A stretch of 38,968 nucleotides of DNA from Planctomycetota bacterium (GTDB lineage: Bacteria > Planctomycetota > Planctomycetia > Pirellulales > Pirellulaceae), in NCBI GenBank assembly GCA_963205385.1, contig CAUJKE010000364.1, positions 1-38,968 on the forward strand, read 5' to 3'. The notes below the pieces were generated by a model. It did no database searches and was not told the DNA's origin. It was given only the letters and a program-made list of their open reading frames with translations. Shown piece by piece: positions 6,497 through 16,409 of this stretch (positions within the stretch are counted from its first letter, which is position 1; every line of letters begins with the position of its first letter). The position numbers were made by a program, and so were the translations under genes.

Positions 6497-8143
6497 ATGT
6501 CGCAGGCTCGCGCGGTTCCCGCCGTTGGAATTGATCTCGGAACGACTTTTTCGGTCGTCGCTTATTTGGACGATTTAGGGCGTCCGACGACGTTGAACAA
6601 TGCGGAGGGGGACAAAATCACTCCGTCGGTAGTCTTTTTCGAGGGGACCGATGTCGTCGTCGGCAAGGAAGCGGCGAAGGCGATCGTGACGGATGCCGAG
6701 TCGATTGCCGAATGCACGAAGCGCGATTTGGGCCATCGCATGTTCCATAAATCGCTCGGCGGACGGCAATATCCGCCGGAGGCTCTGGAAGCGTTCATCT
6801 TGAACAAGCTCCGCGAGGATGCGAAGCGGACGATTGGCGAATTTTCGAAGGTCGTGGTGACGGTGCCGGCCTACTTCGATGAAGTTCGTCGCAAGGCGAC
6901 ACAAGACGCTGGCTATATGGCCGGCTTCGAGGTGATGGACATCATCAACGAACCGACCGCGGCGGCGGTGGCGTTTGGTTTTCAGCAAGGTTTTCTCAAG
7001 CAAGGGCAAGATGCCGGCGAGAAGAAGCGGGTGCTGGTCTACGATCTAGGCGGGGGCACGTTCGATGTGACGGTGATGGAAATTGGCGGGCGAGATTTCG
7101 TTGCGTTGGCGACCGACGGCGATGTGCAACTCGGCGGCCGGGATTTCGATGAACGCCTGGTCGATTTTGTCGCGGAGGAGTTCATTCGCAAGCATGGCAT
7201 CGATCCGCGCGAAGAGCCTAACTCCCACGGTCGGTTGTGGCGTGATTGCGAAGATGCCAAGCGAACGCTTTCCGCGCGGACCAAGGTGAACATTGCGTGC
7301 GATTACAAGGGAGAGGCGGTGCGAATCGAGGTTACGCGCGAGCAGTTTCACGAGATGACGCAAGACTTGCTGGATCGCACGGCGTTTACCACGCGGCAAA
7401 CCTTGCAAGCGGCGGGGCTGAATTGGGAACAGGTCGATCGCGTGCTCATGGTCGGCGGTTCGACGCGGATGCCCGGCGTGTACGAGATGCTCAAAAATCT
7501 CAGCGGGAAGGAGCCGGATTGCTCGATTTCGCCCGACGAAGCGGTGGCTCAGGGCGCGGCATTGCACGCGGGCATTTTGCTTGATCGCTATGCCGGGAAG
7601 TCGCCGAATTTTCGCATTCGCAACGTGAATTCGCATAGCCTGGGCGTGGTGGCGACCGACGCCAAGACCAAACGCCCGCGCAATGCGATTTTGATACCGC
7701 GGAATACGCCGCTTCCGGTGGCGGCGAAGCGGGTCTTCAAGACGCAAAAGGCGGGGCAGCGCTCGATCTTGGTGCAGATTGTCGAAGGGGAGAGCGCGTC
7801 GCCGGACGATTGTTCGCAAATCGGCAAATGCAGCGTGCGTGATCTACCGCCGGACCTGCCGGCACAGACGCCGATTGAAGTCTGTTTTCGCTATCACGAT
7901 AACGGCCGCCTGGCGATTCAAGTCACGGTGGAAGGGGCCAACGCGGAATTGCACCACGAGGTCTCGCGCGAGAACAGCCTGACGCAGGACCAGCTCGATA
8001 GTTGGCGAAGCTATATCTCCGGCATGCCGCCTGCGTCGATTCGAGATAGCGCGGACTTTGATTTCGGCCCCGATCCCAGCCTGACCACGCAACCGGCGCA
8101 AACGCGGGTTTGGAACCCGACGCCCGAAGGCGATCTTTCTTGA
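6497..8143 (+). CDS. Hsp70 (DnaK)-family chaperone lacking the helical lid
   Basis: This 548-residue protein has a complete Hsp70 nucleotide-binding domain: phosphate-1 loop GIDLGTTFSVVAY (residues 11-23), the NEPTAAAVAFG segment, phosphate-2 loop VYDLGGGTFDVTVM (about 180-193) and adenosine motif VLMVGGSTRMPGV (about 315-327). The C-terminal part (about 370-500) resembles the substrate-binding beta-sandwich, including NSHSLGVVATD and ILIPRNTPLP. The protein stops ~70-90 residues short of a standard DnaK (about 610-640 aa), so the alpha-helical lid and the acidic EEVD-like tail are absent. It is therefore a divergent Hsp70 and probably not the housekeeping DnaK. ATG 6497 is preceded by AGGAAGAG; a TTG 24 bp upstream is less likely. 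Confidence 0.93.
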   Translation: MSQARAVPAVGIDLGTTFSVVAYLDDLGRPTTLNNAEGDKITPSVVFFEGTDVVVGKEAAKAIVTDAESIAECTKRDLGHRMFHKSLGGRQYPPEALEAFILNKLREDAKRTIGEFSKVVVTVPAYFDEVRRKATQDAGYMAGFEVMDIINEPTAAAVAFGFQQGFLKQGQDAGEKKRVLVYDLGGGTFDVTVMEIGGRDFVALATDGDVQLGGRDFDERLVDFVAEEFIRKHGIDPREEPNSHGRLWRDCEDAKRTLSARTKVNIACDYKGEAVRIEVTREQFHEMTQDLLDRTAFTTRQTLQAAGLNWEQVDRVLMVGGSTRMPGVYEMLKNLSGKEPDCSISPDEAVAQGAALHAGILLDRYAGKSPNFRIRNVNSHSLGVVATDAKTKRPRNAILIPRNTPLPVAAKRVFKTQKAGQRSILVQIVEGESASPDDCSQIGKCSVRDLPPDLPAQTPIEVCFRYHDNGRLAIQVTVEGANAELHHEVSRENSLTQDQLDSWRSYISGMPPASIRDSADFDFGPDPSLTTQPAQTRVWNPTPEGDLS

Positions 8144-8204
8144 GCGCTACCCCCGTCGCCAAACTCGCCAAGGGTTTGCAGTCGCCGGGTGCAATGGGTT
8201 TGCG

Positions 8205-8220
8205 ACTTCGCCTACGAAGT
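8205..8220. terminator. Perfect hairpin downstream of Hsp70
   Basis: ACTTCG-CCTA-CGAAGT forms a 6-bp stem with a 4-nt loop, 61 nt after the Hsp70 stop codon. There is no T-tract. It is either a weak terminator or one of the many distinct palindromes that populate the spacers of this window. Confidence 0.3.
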
Positions 8221-8414
8221 GGCCACTCTCAAGCGTGGACTTCCGCGCGCGGTTAGACACGTTGTGACGCCTGCGCCGCCCCGCCTGAGGCACTCTGCGA
8301 ATTGCCGCAAGTTCCGCCGACATCCGACTCATCCGCGATCTATCCTTGAAGCGGCAGGGGCAGCCAAAGTAGTATGCGGGCGTCGTTTGATTACCACTAT
8401 TTGATGAGTGCTCC

Positions 8415-10103
8415 ATGCCGATTGATCGTAAGCCGCCTTTGATTTTGCTTGTTGATGATGATCCCGCAATGCTCCGCTTGCTGTCCAAGTGGCTGGAAGC
8501 CGAGGGCTATACGGTCCGCTGCGCCGCGGATGGCCGCGAGGCGATCGCAGCCATTAACGCCAATGGTCCCGATATCTTGGTGACGGATTGGGAGATGCCG
8601 TTTGTTGACGGGACGGAGTTGTGCCGCTGGGTTCGGGGCGCGAACTTGCCGCGTTATCTGTATACGATTGTGTTGTCGGTGCGAAATGAATCGGAAGATC
8701 TGATCCGCGGACTCGAAGCGGGCGCGGATGACTTCGTGAAGAAACCGGTCGAGCGCGGCGAATTAGTGGCGCGCGTGCGCGCGGGGTTGCGCGTGGTGGA
8801 ATTGGAAAGCCGGCTGAATCTCCTGGCAAAACTCGATCCGCTCACCGGCCTCTTGACGCAAAGAGCATTCTACGAACTGGTGAACGCCGAGTGGCAGCGC
8901 AGCATTCGGCATCATATTCCGATCACTTGCGTCATGGCCGACATTGACTTCTTCAAACGTATCAACGATGTGCATGGCCACGGCGTGGGGGATGATGTCA
9001 TTCGCCGTGTGGCGAGCGTGCTGCAAGCGAACTGCCGCGCGACGGATCTCGTAAGCCGCTATGGAGGCGAAGAGTTCTGCGTGCTGCTGCCGGAGACCGA
9101 CGAACAACATGCTTCTCTGTGGGCGGAACGAGTGCGCCAGGAGATTGCCGCCTTGCGTTTTCCCGTGGAGGGGAAAGAACTCGCGGTCACCGCGAGCTTT
9201 GGCGTCGCGGAGCGCCGTTCGGACACGGAACCGCCGAGCGCGACGGTGGACCTGGCAGACCAAGCGCTGCTCGTGGCCAAGCAATCGGGCCGGGACCGCG
9301 TGGTGCTGTATCACGCGCTGGATCGCAATTCCGACGGCCGCGATTTTCTCGACAATCGCGGGCACTTGTTCGACGGCATTCGCGCGTCCGCGGTGATGAC
9401 CACGGTCGTCGCTGGCTTGCGGCAAGACGAGGCGATCGGTCAGGCGACGCGGTACTTCCTGCGATTTCGCATCGGCTCGGCGCCGGTTGTCAATCGTCAC
9501 GGCAAATTGGTCGGCATCCTCTCGGATAAGGATTGTCTGGCGCTGATGTTGACGCCGGGCTGGTCGACCATGCGGATTCGCGATGTGATGAAGCCCAACG
9601 TGGTCTGTTACGACGAAAACACGCCGGTCCAGTCGATCTATGAATTTTTGTGCCGCGTTTCGATTCGCACTGTTGTGATTGTGAGCGACGGCGCGCCGGT
9701 CGGCGTGATCACGCGCGGCAGTTTGTTGCGGTGGGCGTCCAATGTGATCCGCGCCCAACAGCTTAAGACCGAACAGTTCACGGCTGAACCGCAACTCGCC
9801 TCGATGGATGGCGCAGGGGGCGGTTGCGAGTCGCCGCGCGAGCGAATCGTCCGCACCACGGACGCCTTGCGCCGCGAAGCGGAACAGTTGGAAAAGGCGG
9901 TGCGAAACGTGACGTCGGATTTGACGCCGTTCGTCGTCGGCGGCGCTTCGCGGATGCAGGAGTTGGTCAACGACTTGTTGGTCTGCGCCCGATTTGCGAA
10001 CGAAACGCAAAATGACGATGCGAGCGCCGAGGTGGATTCATTGCAGGCCGCGCTTCAGCATGGAGCGACCCAAAGCGGCAGAGCGCTGCCGGCCAGTCAT
10101 TGA
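8415..10103 (+). CDS. Response regulator with GGDEF (diguanylate cyclase) and paired CBS domains
   Basis: This 562-residue cytoplasmic signalling protein has four modules. Residues 8-125 are a receiver domain with acidic pocket DDD (14-16), phosphoacceptor D58 (VTDWEMP) and the VKKP lysine. Residues about 138-300 are a GGDEF domain with active-site GGEEF at 217-221, which is competent for c-di-GMP synthesis. It has a canonical inhibitory I-site RATD exactly five residues before GGEEF, implying product feedback. Residues about 326-440 form two CBS motifs (VMTTVVAGLR...VGILSDKDCL, then IRDVMKPNVV...VGVITRGSLL), a Bateman module that usually binds adenine nucleotides. The final ~110 residues are helical and unassigned. 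A phosphorelay input and an energy/nucleotide input thus appear to meet on one cyclase. No partner kinase is in the window. Confidence 0.93.
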   Translation: MPIDRKPPLILLVDDDPAMLRLLSKWLEAEGYTVRCAADGREAIAAINANGPDILVTDWEMPFVDGTELCRWVRGANLPRYLYTIVLSVRNESEDLIRGLEAGADDFVKKPVERGELVARVRAGLRVVELESRLNLLAKLDPLTGLLTQRAFYELVNAEWQRSIRHHIPITCVMADIDFFKRINDVHGHGVGDDVIRRVASVLQANCRATDLVSRYGGEEFCVLLPETDEQHASLWAERVRQEIAALRFPVEGKELAVTASFGVAERRSDTEPPSATVDLADQALLVAKQSGRDRVVLYHALDRNSDGRDFLDNRGHLFDGIRASAVMTTVVAGLRQDEAIGQATRYFLRFRIGSAPVVNRHGKLVGILSDKDCLALMLTPGWSTMRIRDVMKPNVVCYDENTPVQSIYEFLCRVSIRTVVIVSDGAPVGVITRGSLLRWASNVIRAQQLKTEQFTAEPQLASMDGAGGGCESPRERIVRTTDALRREAEQLEKAVRNVTSDLTPFVVGGASRMQELVNDLLVCARFANETQNDDASAEVDSLQAALQHGATQSGRALPASH

Positions 10104-10141
10104 GTACTAATCTGCGGCTTGCGCCGAACGACGTTCTGAAG

Positions 10142-10164
10142 CCCATCCGCACAACGCGGATGGG
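10142..10164. terminator. Bidirectional terminator-like hairpin
   Basis: CCCATCCGC and GCGGATGGG form a perfect 9-bp stem with loop ACAAC. It sits midway in the 105-bp gap between the convergent genes ending at 10103 (+) and 10209 (-), the expected place for a shared terminator. No strong T-run follows on either strand. Confidence 0.45.
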
Positions 10165-10208
10165 GTCGTAGCCGGCGTAACAACCGGAAACTAATTGATC
10201 GCTTGCCT

Positions 10209-12182
10209 TTAAGGATTTCGCGGCTTCACTTGCCAGGCTTCGTCGAAGAAGTCGGCGGCAATGACCCTACCAGGCTGCGCGGCATCCGGCGGCGTTGTGA
10301 TATCGAGCAGCGCCCAATCCGGCAACTTGGGATTCTGCAAGCTATTCGTGCGGTCGTGCGCTTCGCGAAACGTGGGGCCGGAGTTGAGCACGACATAGCG
10401 ATCGGCTGCAAACGGGCTGGGATAGATGAGCGCCGGGAGATGCGTGGCAGCGGCGAGTTTGTGTTCGCCAAGTTCAAGTGACTCCGCGTTCCACGCGAGC
10501 GGCAGTTTCTGCTTGTCGATAACTTGGCGAATCACCGCGTTGGATTCGGGATCACCCCAGAGGATGATGTTGTGACGTTGTAGGTCCTGAGCCGTGACCT
10601 CTTGATCGGTGACTGTCTTGAGCTTTCCACGAAACGCCGCTTGCCAACGCTCGAGTTGATGTTGCGATTCAAAGTCGACCCACTGCGCGATGCGCGGGTT
10701 TGATGACTTCCCCGTGGGAAGCACGACGAGCACCGGGCCAAGAAAAGCATCGTCGATGGGGCCTTGCAAGTGCGGGCGTTTGCGGAGTTGTTGTGCATCG
10801 CTATTACTAACTTGCCAGTGGCCGTCGATCTTAACGAGCGAGAGGATTTCCTGCGAACCGCGAGCGACTTGTGGGAGCAGGACGCGATCACCGTCGATGG
10901 TGAGAAACTCGCTGGACCTGGTTTCAAACGGAGCGAGATTCAGTTTTAGACGCGAGACGTTCTTCGTGGCGACGGTGCGCGCTGGCCAATCAGCGTCAAT
11001 GCGCGAATCCTGCCAATGCTCTACGAGCCCTTCCATCTGAACCCAGTACTGCGAACCATAACGCAGCGTGCGCGTTTGCACGGAGACTTTGTCAGGCGCC
11101 TTGCCATCCGCTTCCGCCGCGATTTTGGCCAGGCGTGCGAGCAAATCCTGTTTCACTTCGGGATGATATTTGTGGCCCATGCCGGGGCCGATGAGATGCG
11201 TAAGCTTGTGCCCCTCATTGGCATAGGCTTCTTCCATGACGCGGGCGGCTTGAATTTGCTTGTCGACTTCGCCGCTATAGGCGATGACCGGGACGTTGAA
11301 CAGGTTGCGTACATAATCGGGAACATCGTACACGCCCCATAGCGTTTGCTCGTACTGCGGTGGATAGTTTTCCGGCTTGAGATTTTGATAGCGAGCCGTT
11401 TCCGCGAAGCCAGCGCCGGGAGCGACCGCGCACCAATGATCCGCGTAGTGCGCCCCTAAATGCCACGCGCCGGCGCCACCCATCGAGAAGCCGATCAGCA
11501 CGATGCGGTGGGAATCAATTTGATATTGCTGCTGAACCGCGGCGACGGCTTCCAGCACATCGATCTCGCCGGCGCTCTTGAAACCCAGGCAGTTGCGCCC
11601 AAACGGATGCAGCACGATGGCATCCGGCGGCGCGAGCTCGCCAACGCTCTGGGCGCGGCCATGAATGAAGTGCAAGTCCGTGGCCTTGTCGCCCCGGCCA
11701 TGCAGCCAAACATAAAGCGGACAAGGTTTCTTAAAATCGTGGTTCTCGGGAATCACAAGCCCATACGGCTGCACACTGTCGTCGATACGGGAGCGATAGC
11801 CGCGAACGACGAGACCCGTTTGCTGTGCCCACAGTGCTTTCCCTTGCTCGAATTGCGATAATCGTTCTGCAGCTTGAGCCAGCGCCCAATGAACTTTATC
11901 AACGTCTTTGGCGGTATAGAACTCATCGAACTTGAGGGCGCAGGAAACGGCTTTGGTAAAGATCTCGACATCTGGCAACTGCGGTGAGTTTTCCAGTTTG
12001 GCGATGCTCCGCTCGAGCGCCTGGAGCCGTTTTTCCAACACAGCGCGAACTTCCGGCGAGAGTTCGTTGCCGTACGGTGGCAAGAGGCGTTTGATGGGCG
12101 GAATCGCAGGCAATTCTTGCGCGGCAGCGAGCGTGGGAAGCACGAGTAATATTAGCAGCAGCGGCAGCGAGAGAATGCGCAT
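10209..12182 (-). CDS. Secreted alpha/beta hydrolase (prolyl oligopeptidase/esterase-like)
   Basis: This protein of about 657 residues starts with a signal peptide (MRILSLPLLLILLVLPTLAA-AQ). A helical N-terminal section of ~110 residues is followed by an alpha/beta hydrolase core: PLYVWLHGRG (oxyanion-hole region), nucleophile elbow GFSMGGAGAW with S233, probable acid D307 (AYSGEVDKQ) and H337 (GPGMGHKYH). The last ~300 residues hold a beta-rich domain and a terminal segment with VLPTGKSSNPRIAQW and HNIILWGDPESN, as in planctomycete prolyl-oligopeptidase-like proteins. It is probably an exported peptidase or carbohydrate esterase. The start at 12182 is chosen for the signal peptide; an ATG at 12218 would add 12 residues and cannot be excluded, as neither has a strong ribosome binding site. 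It follows pgi by 82 bp. Confidence 0.88.
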   Translation of the reverse strand: MRILSLPLLLILLVLPTLAAAQELPAIPPIKRLLPPYGNELSPEVRAVLEKRLQALERSIAKLENSPQLPDVEIFTKAVSCALKFDEFYTAKDVDKVHWALAQAAERLSQFEQGKALWAQQTGLVVRGYRSRIDDSVQPYGLVIPENHDFKKPCPLYVWLHGRGDKATDLHFIHGRAQSVGELAPPDAIVLHPFGRNCLGFKSAGEIDVLEAVAAVQQQYQIDSHRIVLIGFSMGGAGAWHLGAHYADHWCAVAPGAGFAETARYQNLKPENYPPQYEQTLWGVYDVPDYVRNLFNVPVIAYSGEVDKQIQAARVMEEAYANEGHKLTHLIGPGMGHKYHPEVKQDLLARLAKIAAEADGKAPDKVSVQTRTLRYGSQYWVQMEGLVEHWQDSRIDADWPARTVATKNVSRLKLNLAPFETRSSEFLTIDGDRVLLPQVARGSQEILSLVKIDGHWQVSNSDAQQLRKRPHLQGPIDDAFLGPVLVVLPTGKSSNPRIAQWVDFESQHQLERWQAAFRGKLKTVTDQEVTAQDLQRHNIILWGDPESNAVIRQVIDKQKLPLAWNAESLELGEHKLAAATHLPALIYPSPFAADRYVVLNSGPTFREAHDRTNSLQNPKLPDWALLDITTPPDAAQPGRVIAADFFDEAWQVKPRNP

Positions 12183-12264
12183 CGGTAGGTCTCGTGGAAA
12201 ACGAAAAGCGGAACTCATTCAAGATCCAGACTAGCGGGGCGGGGCTCATTAACACCACCGCGAT

Positions 12265-13896
<1,632 letters not shown>

Positions 13897-14143
13897 GTCT
13901 CTTCCTTTGCGATGCGTTTGAACGGAAGTCTTTCGGAATACGGCCGTCATTGCGGGATTCGGCAATTGCCTTAGTTTAGACGGATTTCGGCCATTGAGAA
14001 CCGGTAGCTGGACGCGCCCAGAGCGGGACTTGCCGGAGAATTTCTTCATCCGCACGCGGCGGATAGGTTTTGAACGCCGACTTCATGCCCGCTGGCCAAG
14101 AATTCTGGCTAGAATGCGAATCATTCACCACGGGAGTATCAGC

Positions 14144-14707
14144 GTGCAGCACACCATCAAAGACGAACTGACCGGCGTCCTTATCTTCGTGGGTGCGATG
14201 TGGGTGGTGTTCCTCTTGAACTGGGTGCTGCCGGTCGATCTCAACGGTTATGGAATCACGCCGCGCACCTGGTCGGGACTCATCGGCATCCCCGCGTCGC
14301 CGTTCTTGCATTTGAACCTGCGGCACATCGTGAGCAACACCGTTCCACTTTTGGTGCTATTGATTCTGCTCGCTGGATCCAAGGCCAACAGTTGGGGAAT
14401 CGTGATCGCGATCATCCTGGTCAGTGGTGGGCTCTTATGGTTGGTTGGTCGCAACGCGACGCATATCGGCGCGAGCGGACTGGTGTTTGGGCTCGTTGCG
14501 TTTTTGATCGTCTCTGGATTCCTCGAAGGCCGCATCGTGCCGCTGTTGATAGCGCTGGTCGTGGGTTTTCTTTACGGCGGGACGTTGCTAAGCGGCGTCG
14601 TGCCGAGAATGCATTCCAGCATGTCGTGGGACGGACACTTATGCGGCGCGATCGCCGGCGGGTTGATTGCGTACGTGTTGACAAGAAGTCCGACGCCGCC
14701 GGTGTAG
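14144..14707 (+). CDS. Rhomboid-family intramembrane serine protease
   Basis: This integral membrane protease of about 187 residues has six predicted hydrophobic segments. The catalytic dyad is visible: Ser111 in HIGASGLVFG and His165 in SWDGHLCGAIAGG. The conserved FLHLNLRHIVSNTVPLL (H-x-x-x-N of TM2, oxyanion stabilisation) is also present. Rhomboids cleave within or next to the transmembrane helices of other membrane proteins. I chose GTG 14144 because GGGAG lies 7-8 nt upstream; ATG 14114 in frame would add 10 residues and has only a weak site. The gene is monocistronic, divergent from pgi and convergent with a sulfatase. The substrate is unknown. Confidence 0.92.
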   Translation: MQHTIKDELTGVLIFVGAMWVVFLLNWVLPVDLNGYGITPRTWSGLIGIPASPFLHLNLRHIVSNTVPLLVLLILLAGSKANSWGIVIAIILVSGGLLWLVGRNATHIGASGLVFGLVAFLIVSGFLEGRIVPLLIALVVGFLYGGTLLSGVVPRMHSSMSWDGHLCGAIAGGLIAYVLTRSPTPPV

Positions 14708-14759
14708 GGACAAGCCCCGAGAAGCATTTGTCCGATAGCGCAAACCGGCCGTTGATTCC

Positions 14760-14776
14760 GCGCGAATAAGTCGCGC
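14760..14776. terminator. Hairpin between convergent rhomboid and sulfatase genes
   Basis: GCGCGA-ATAAG-TCGCGC is a perfect 6-bp stem. A second, competing repeat pairs CGCGAATA (14761-14768) with TATTCGCG (14791-14798), overlapping the sulfatase stop codon. A third pair, GGACAA/TTGTCC, lies near 14708-14733. The position in an 82-bp convergent gap suggests transcription termination. Confidence 0.35.
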
Positions 14777-14789
14777 CGCACGATAGGTA

Positions 14790-16289
14790 TTATTCGCGGT
14801 TGCTCGGCGCTTGCAATCTCTTCTTCTTCCCTTTGACACGTTGATCCGTTGCCGCTTCCCGTTTCTCGTTCTGCGGCGCCCGCTTCGTGGGCAAGAGCGC
14901 ATCTGTTTCCTCAAACCACGCCAGCAAATCATTCAGCAGCGCGTCGCGTTGTTCCGGATTCTTCGCCGCCAGGTTATTTCGCTCGCCGATATCGTCCTTG
15001 AGGTTGTATAACTCGACGGCGTTGTTGGTATCCAGCTTCTCCCGCCCACCATCGAGGAGCCATTCTTCGTGGTACAGATGGAGTTTCCAGTCTTTTTGAC
15101 GGATGACGCTCACCGGGCGAGTGCGAAATTGAGCGTCGCGGCCGCGAATCACAGGGCGATCGAGATAGCCGGGGAAGTGCCAGAAGATGGACTTGCGATG
15201 TAGTTCGCCTTGCTGGGTCAACAGCGGGAACAAACTTTCGCCATCGAGCGTCTTCCCCGGTGGCGGTTTGGCGCCAGCGGCGGCGAGGAACGTGGGAAAG
15301 AGGTCGATGTTGATCACCGGCGCGTCGCACTTCGACCCCGGTTTGACGACCCCTGGCCAGCGAACGATAAACGGCTCGCGAATGCCCCCTTCGTAGTAAC
15401 AGCCTTTGTTTCCTCGGAGCGGTTCTTGCGACGATTGATTCGTGCCGCCGTTATCACTGGTGAAGACGACGAGCGTGTTGTCGGCGAGTTTGAGTTCATC
15501 CAGCTTGGCGAGCAAGCGGCCGATGCTGTCGTCCAGGTCGTAAGTACACGCGGCATAGAGCGGATTGTGATGTTGCTCTCCAGGCGGTTTCGCCTTGAAT
15601 TTCTGTAGTGTTTCGGATCGCGCTTGCAAGCCGGTGTGAATGGCATGATGCGCGAGATACACAAAAAACGGCCGCTCGCGATGCTTTTCCATGAATTCGC
15701 AGGCGGCGCTGGTCAATGTAAACACGGCTTTGGGATCGTCCGTGATGGATCCTCCCTGGCCGTTCTTTTCCAGGACGACGTCAAACCCTTGCTCGGCGGG
15801 CGGCGCGCCATCGGGACCGCCTAAATGCCACTTGCCGAACATCCCGGTCGCGTAGCCAGCGGCCTGGAGCGCATCCGCAAACGTGACATTCTCCGGCGGC
15901 AGACCGCTTTTGTTGGGAACTGGCGTGAGCCGCATCAATTCTTTCGGACCGCGCTCGGTGCTGTTGACAGCATAGACATGATGCCGCGGCGTGTATGTTC
16001 CCGACAGCAAACAGGCCCGGCTTGGTTGGCAGTTGCCGGCCGAAGCATAGCCATTGGTGAACACCATCCCCTGCTGCGCCAGGCGGTCGATGTTCGGCGT
16101 CTCCATGAAGTCACTTCCTTGATAGGCCACGTCCTTCCAGCCGAGATCGTCGGCAAAGATGAAGACAATGTTGGGAGGACGCGGGGGATCAGCGGCTTGC
16201 AAGTTCGTGACCAGCGCGGCAGCGAGCAGCGTCAACGAAAGAGTTGCGATTCGGCAGAGGATGCGAGATGTCATCGGTAGCAGGCTCAT
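14790..16289 (-). CDS. Exported sulfatase (arylsulfatase type)
   Basis: This sulfatase of about 499 residues has an N-terminal signal peptide (LCRIATLSLTLLAAALVTNL-QAA). The N-terminal metal site is NIVFIFADDLGW. The formylglycine motif is C-Q-P-S-R with Cys87 (NCQPSRACLLSGTY), so it belongs to the Cys-type sulfatases that need a formylglycine-generating enzyme. GMFGKWHLGG, FVYLAHHAIHTGLQ, FTSDNGGTNQS and GNKGCYYEGGIREPFIVRWP complete the active-site set. It therefore appears catalytically intact and acts outside the cytoplasm on sulfate esters. Start 16289 is used; ATG 16274 is nearly as good and neither has a strong ribosome binding site. A strong terminator-like hairpin separates it from the upstream DUF3500 gene, so it is probably transcribed alone. 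Confidence 0.95.
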   Translation of the reverse strand: MSLLPMTSRILCRIATLSLTLLAAALVTNLQAADPPRPPNIVFIFADDLGWKDVAYQGSDFMETPNIDRLAQQGMVFTNGYASAGNCQPSRACLLSGTYTPRHHVYAVNSTERGPKELMRLTPVPNKSGLPPENVTFADALQAAGYATGMFGKWHLGGPDGAPPAEQGFDVVLEKNGQGGSITDDPKAVFTLTSAACEFMEKHRERPFFVYLAHHAIHTGLQARSETLQKFKAKPPGEQHHNPLYAACTYDLDDSIGRLLAKLDELKLADNTLVVFTSDNGGTNQSSQEPLRGNKGCYYEGGIREPFIVRWPGVVKPGSKCDAPVINIDLFPTFLAAAGAKPPPGKTLDGESLFPLLTQQGELHRKSIFWHFPGYLDRPVIRGRDAQFRTRPVSVIRQKDWKLHLYHEEWLLDGGREKLDTNNAVELYNLKDDIGERNNLAAKNPEQRDALLNDLLAWFEETDALLPTKRAPQNEKREAATDQRVKGKKKRLQAPSNRE

Positions 16290-16336
16290 GGGGAAACTTC
16301 GGTGGTGCGAAGCAAGCCGAAGAGGCGACCCACAAA

Positions 16337-16373
16337 CATCCCGCCGGCGCTGTTCGATTCCACCGGCGGGATG
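16337..16373 (-). terminator. Strong stem-loop after the DUF3500 gene
   Basis: CATCCCGCCGG and CCGGCGGGATG form a perfect 11-bp stem with a 15-nt loop, 36 nt after the DUF3500 stop codon at 16410. On the minus strand it is followed by TTTGT, a short partial U-tract. This is the best intrinsic-terminator candidate in the window. Confidence 0.6.
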
Positions 16374-16409
16374 CAAAGTTCACCTCGGGGCATGCAACGG
16401 CGGCGGCGC

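Noticed and set aside
8763..10010. 415-codon open frame on the minus strand
   Set aside because: It lies antisense to the REC-GGDEF-CBS gene, whose domains are unmistakable; the frame is Arg/His-rich and has no recognisable motif.
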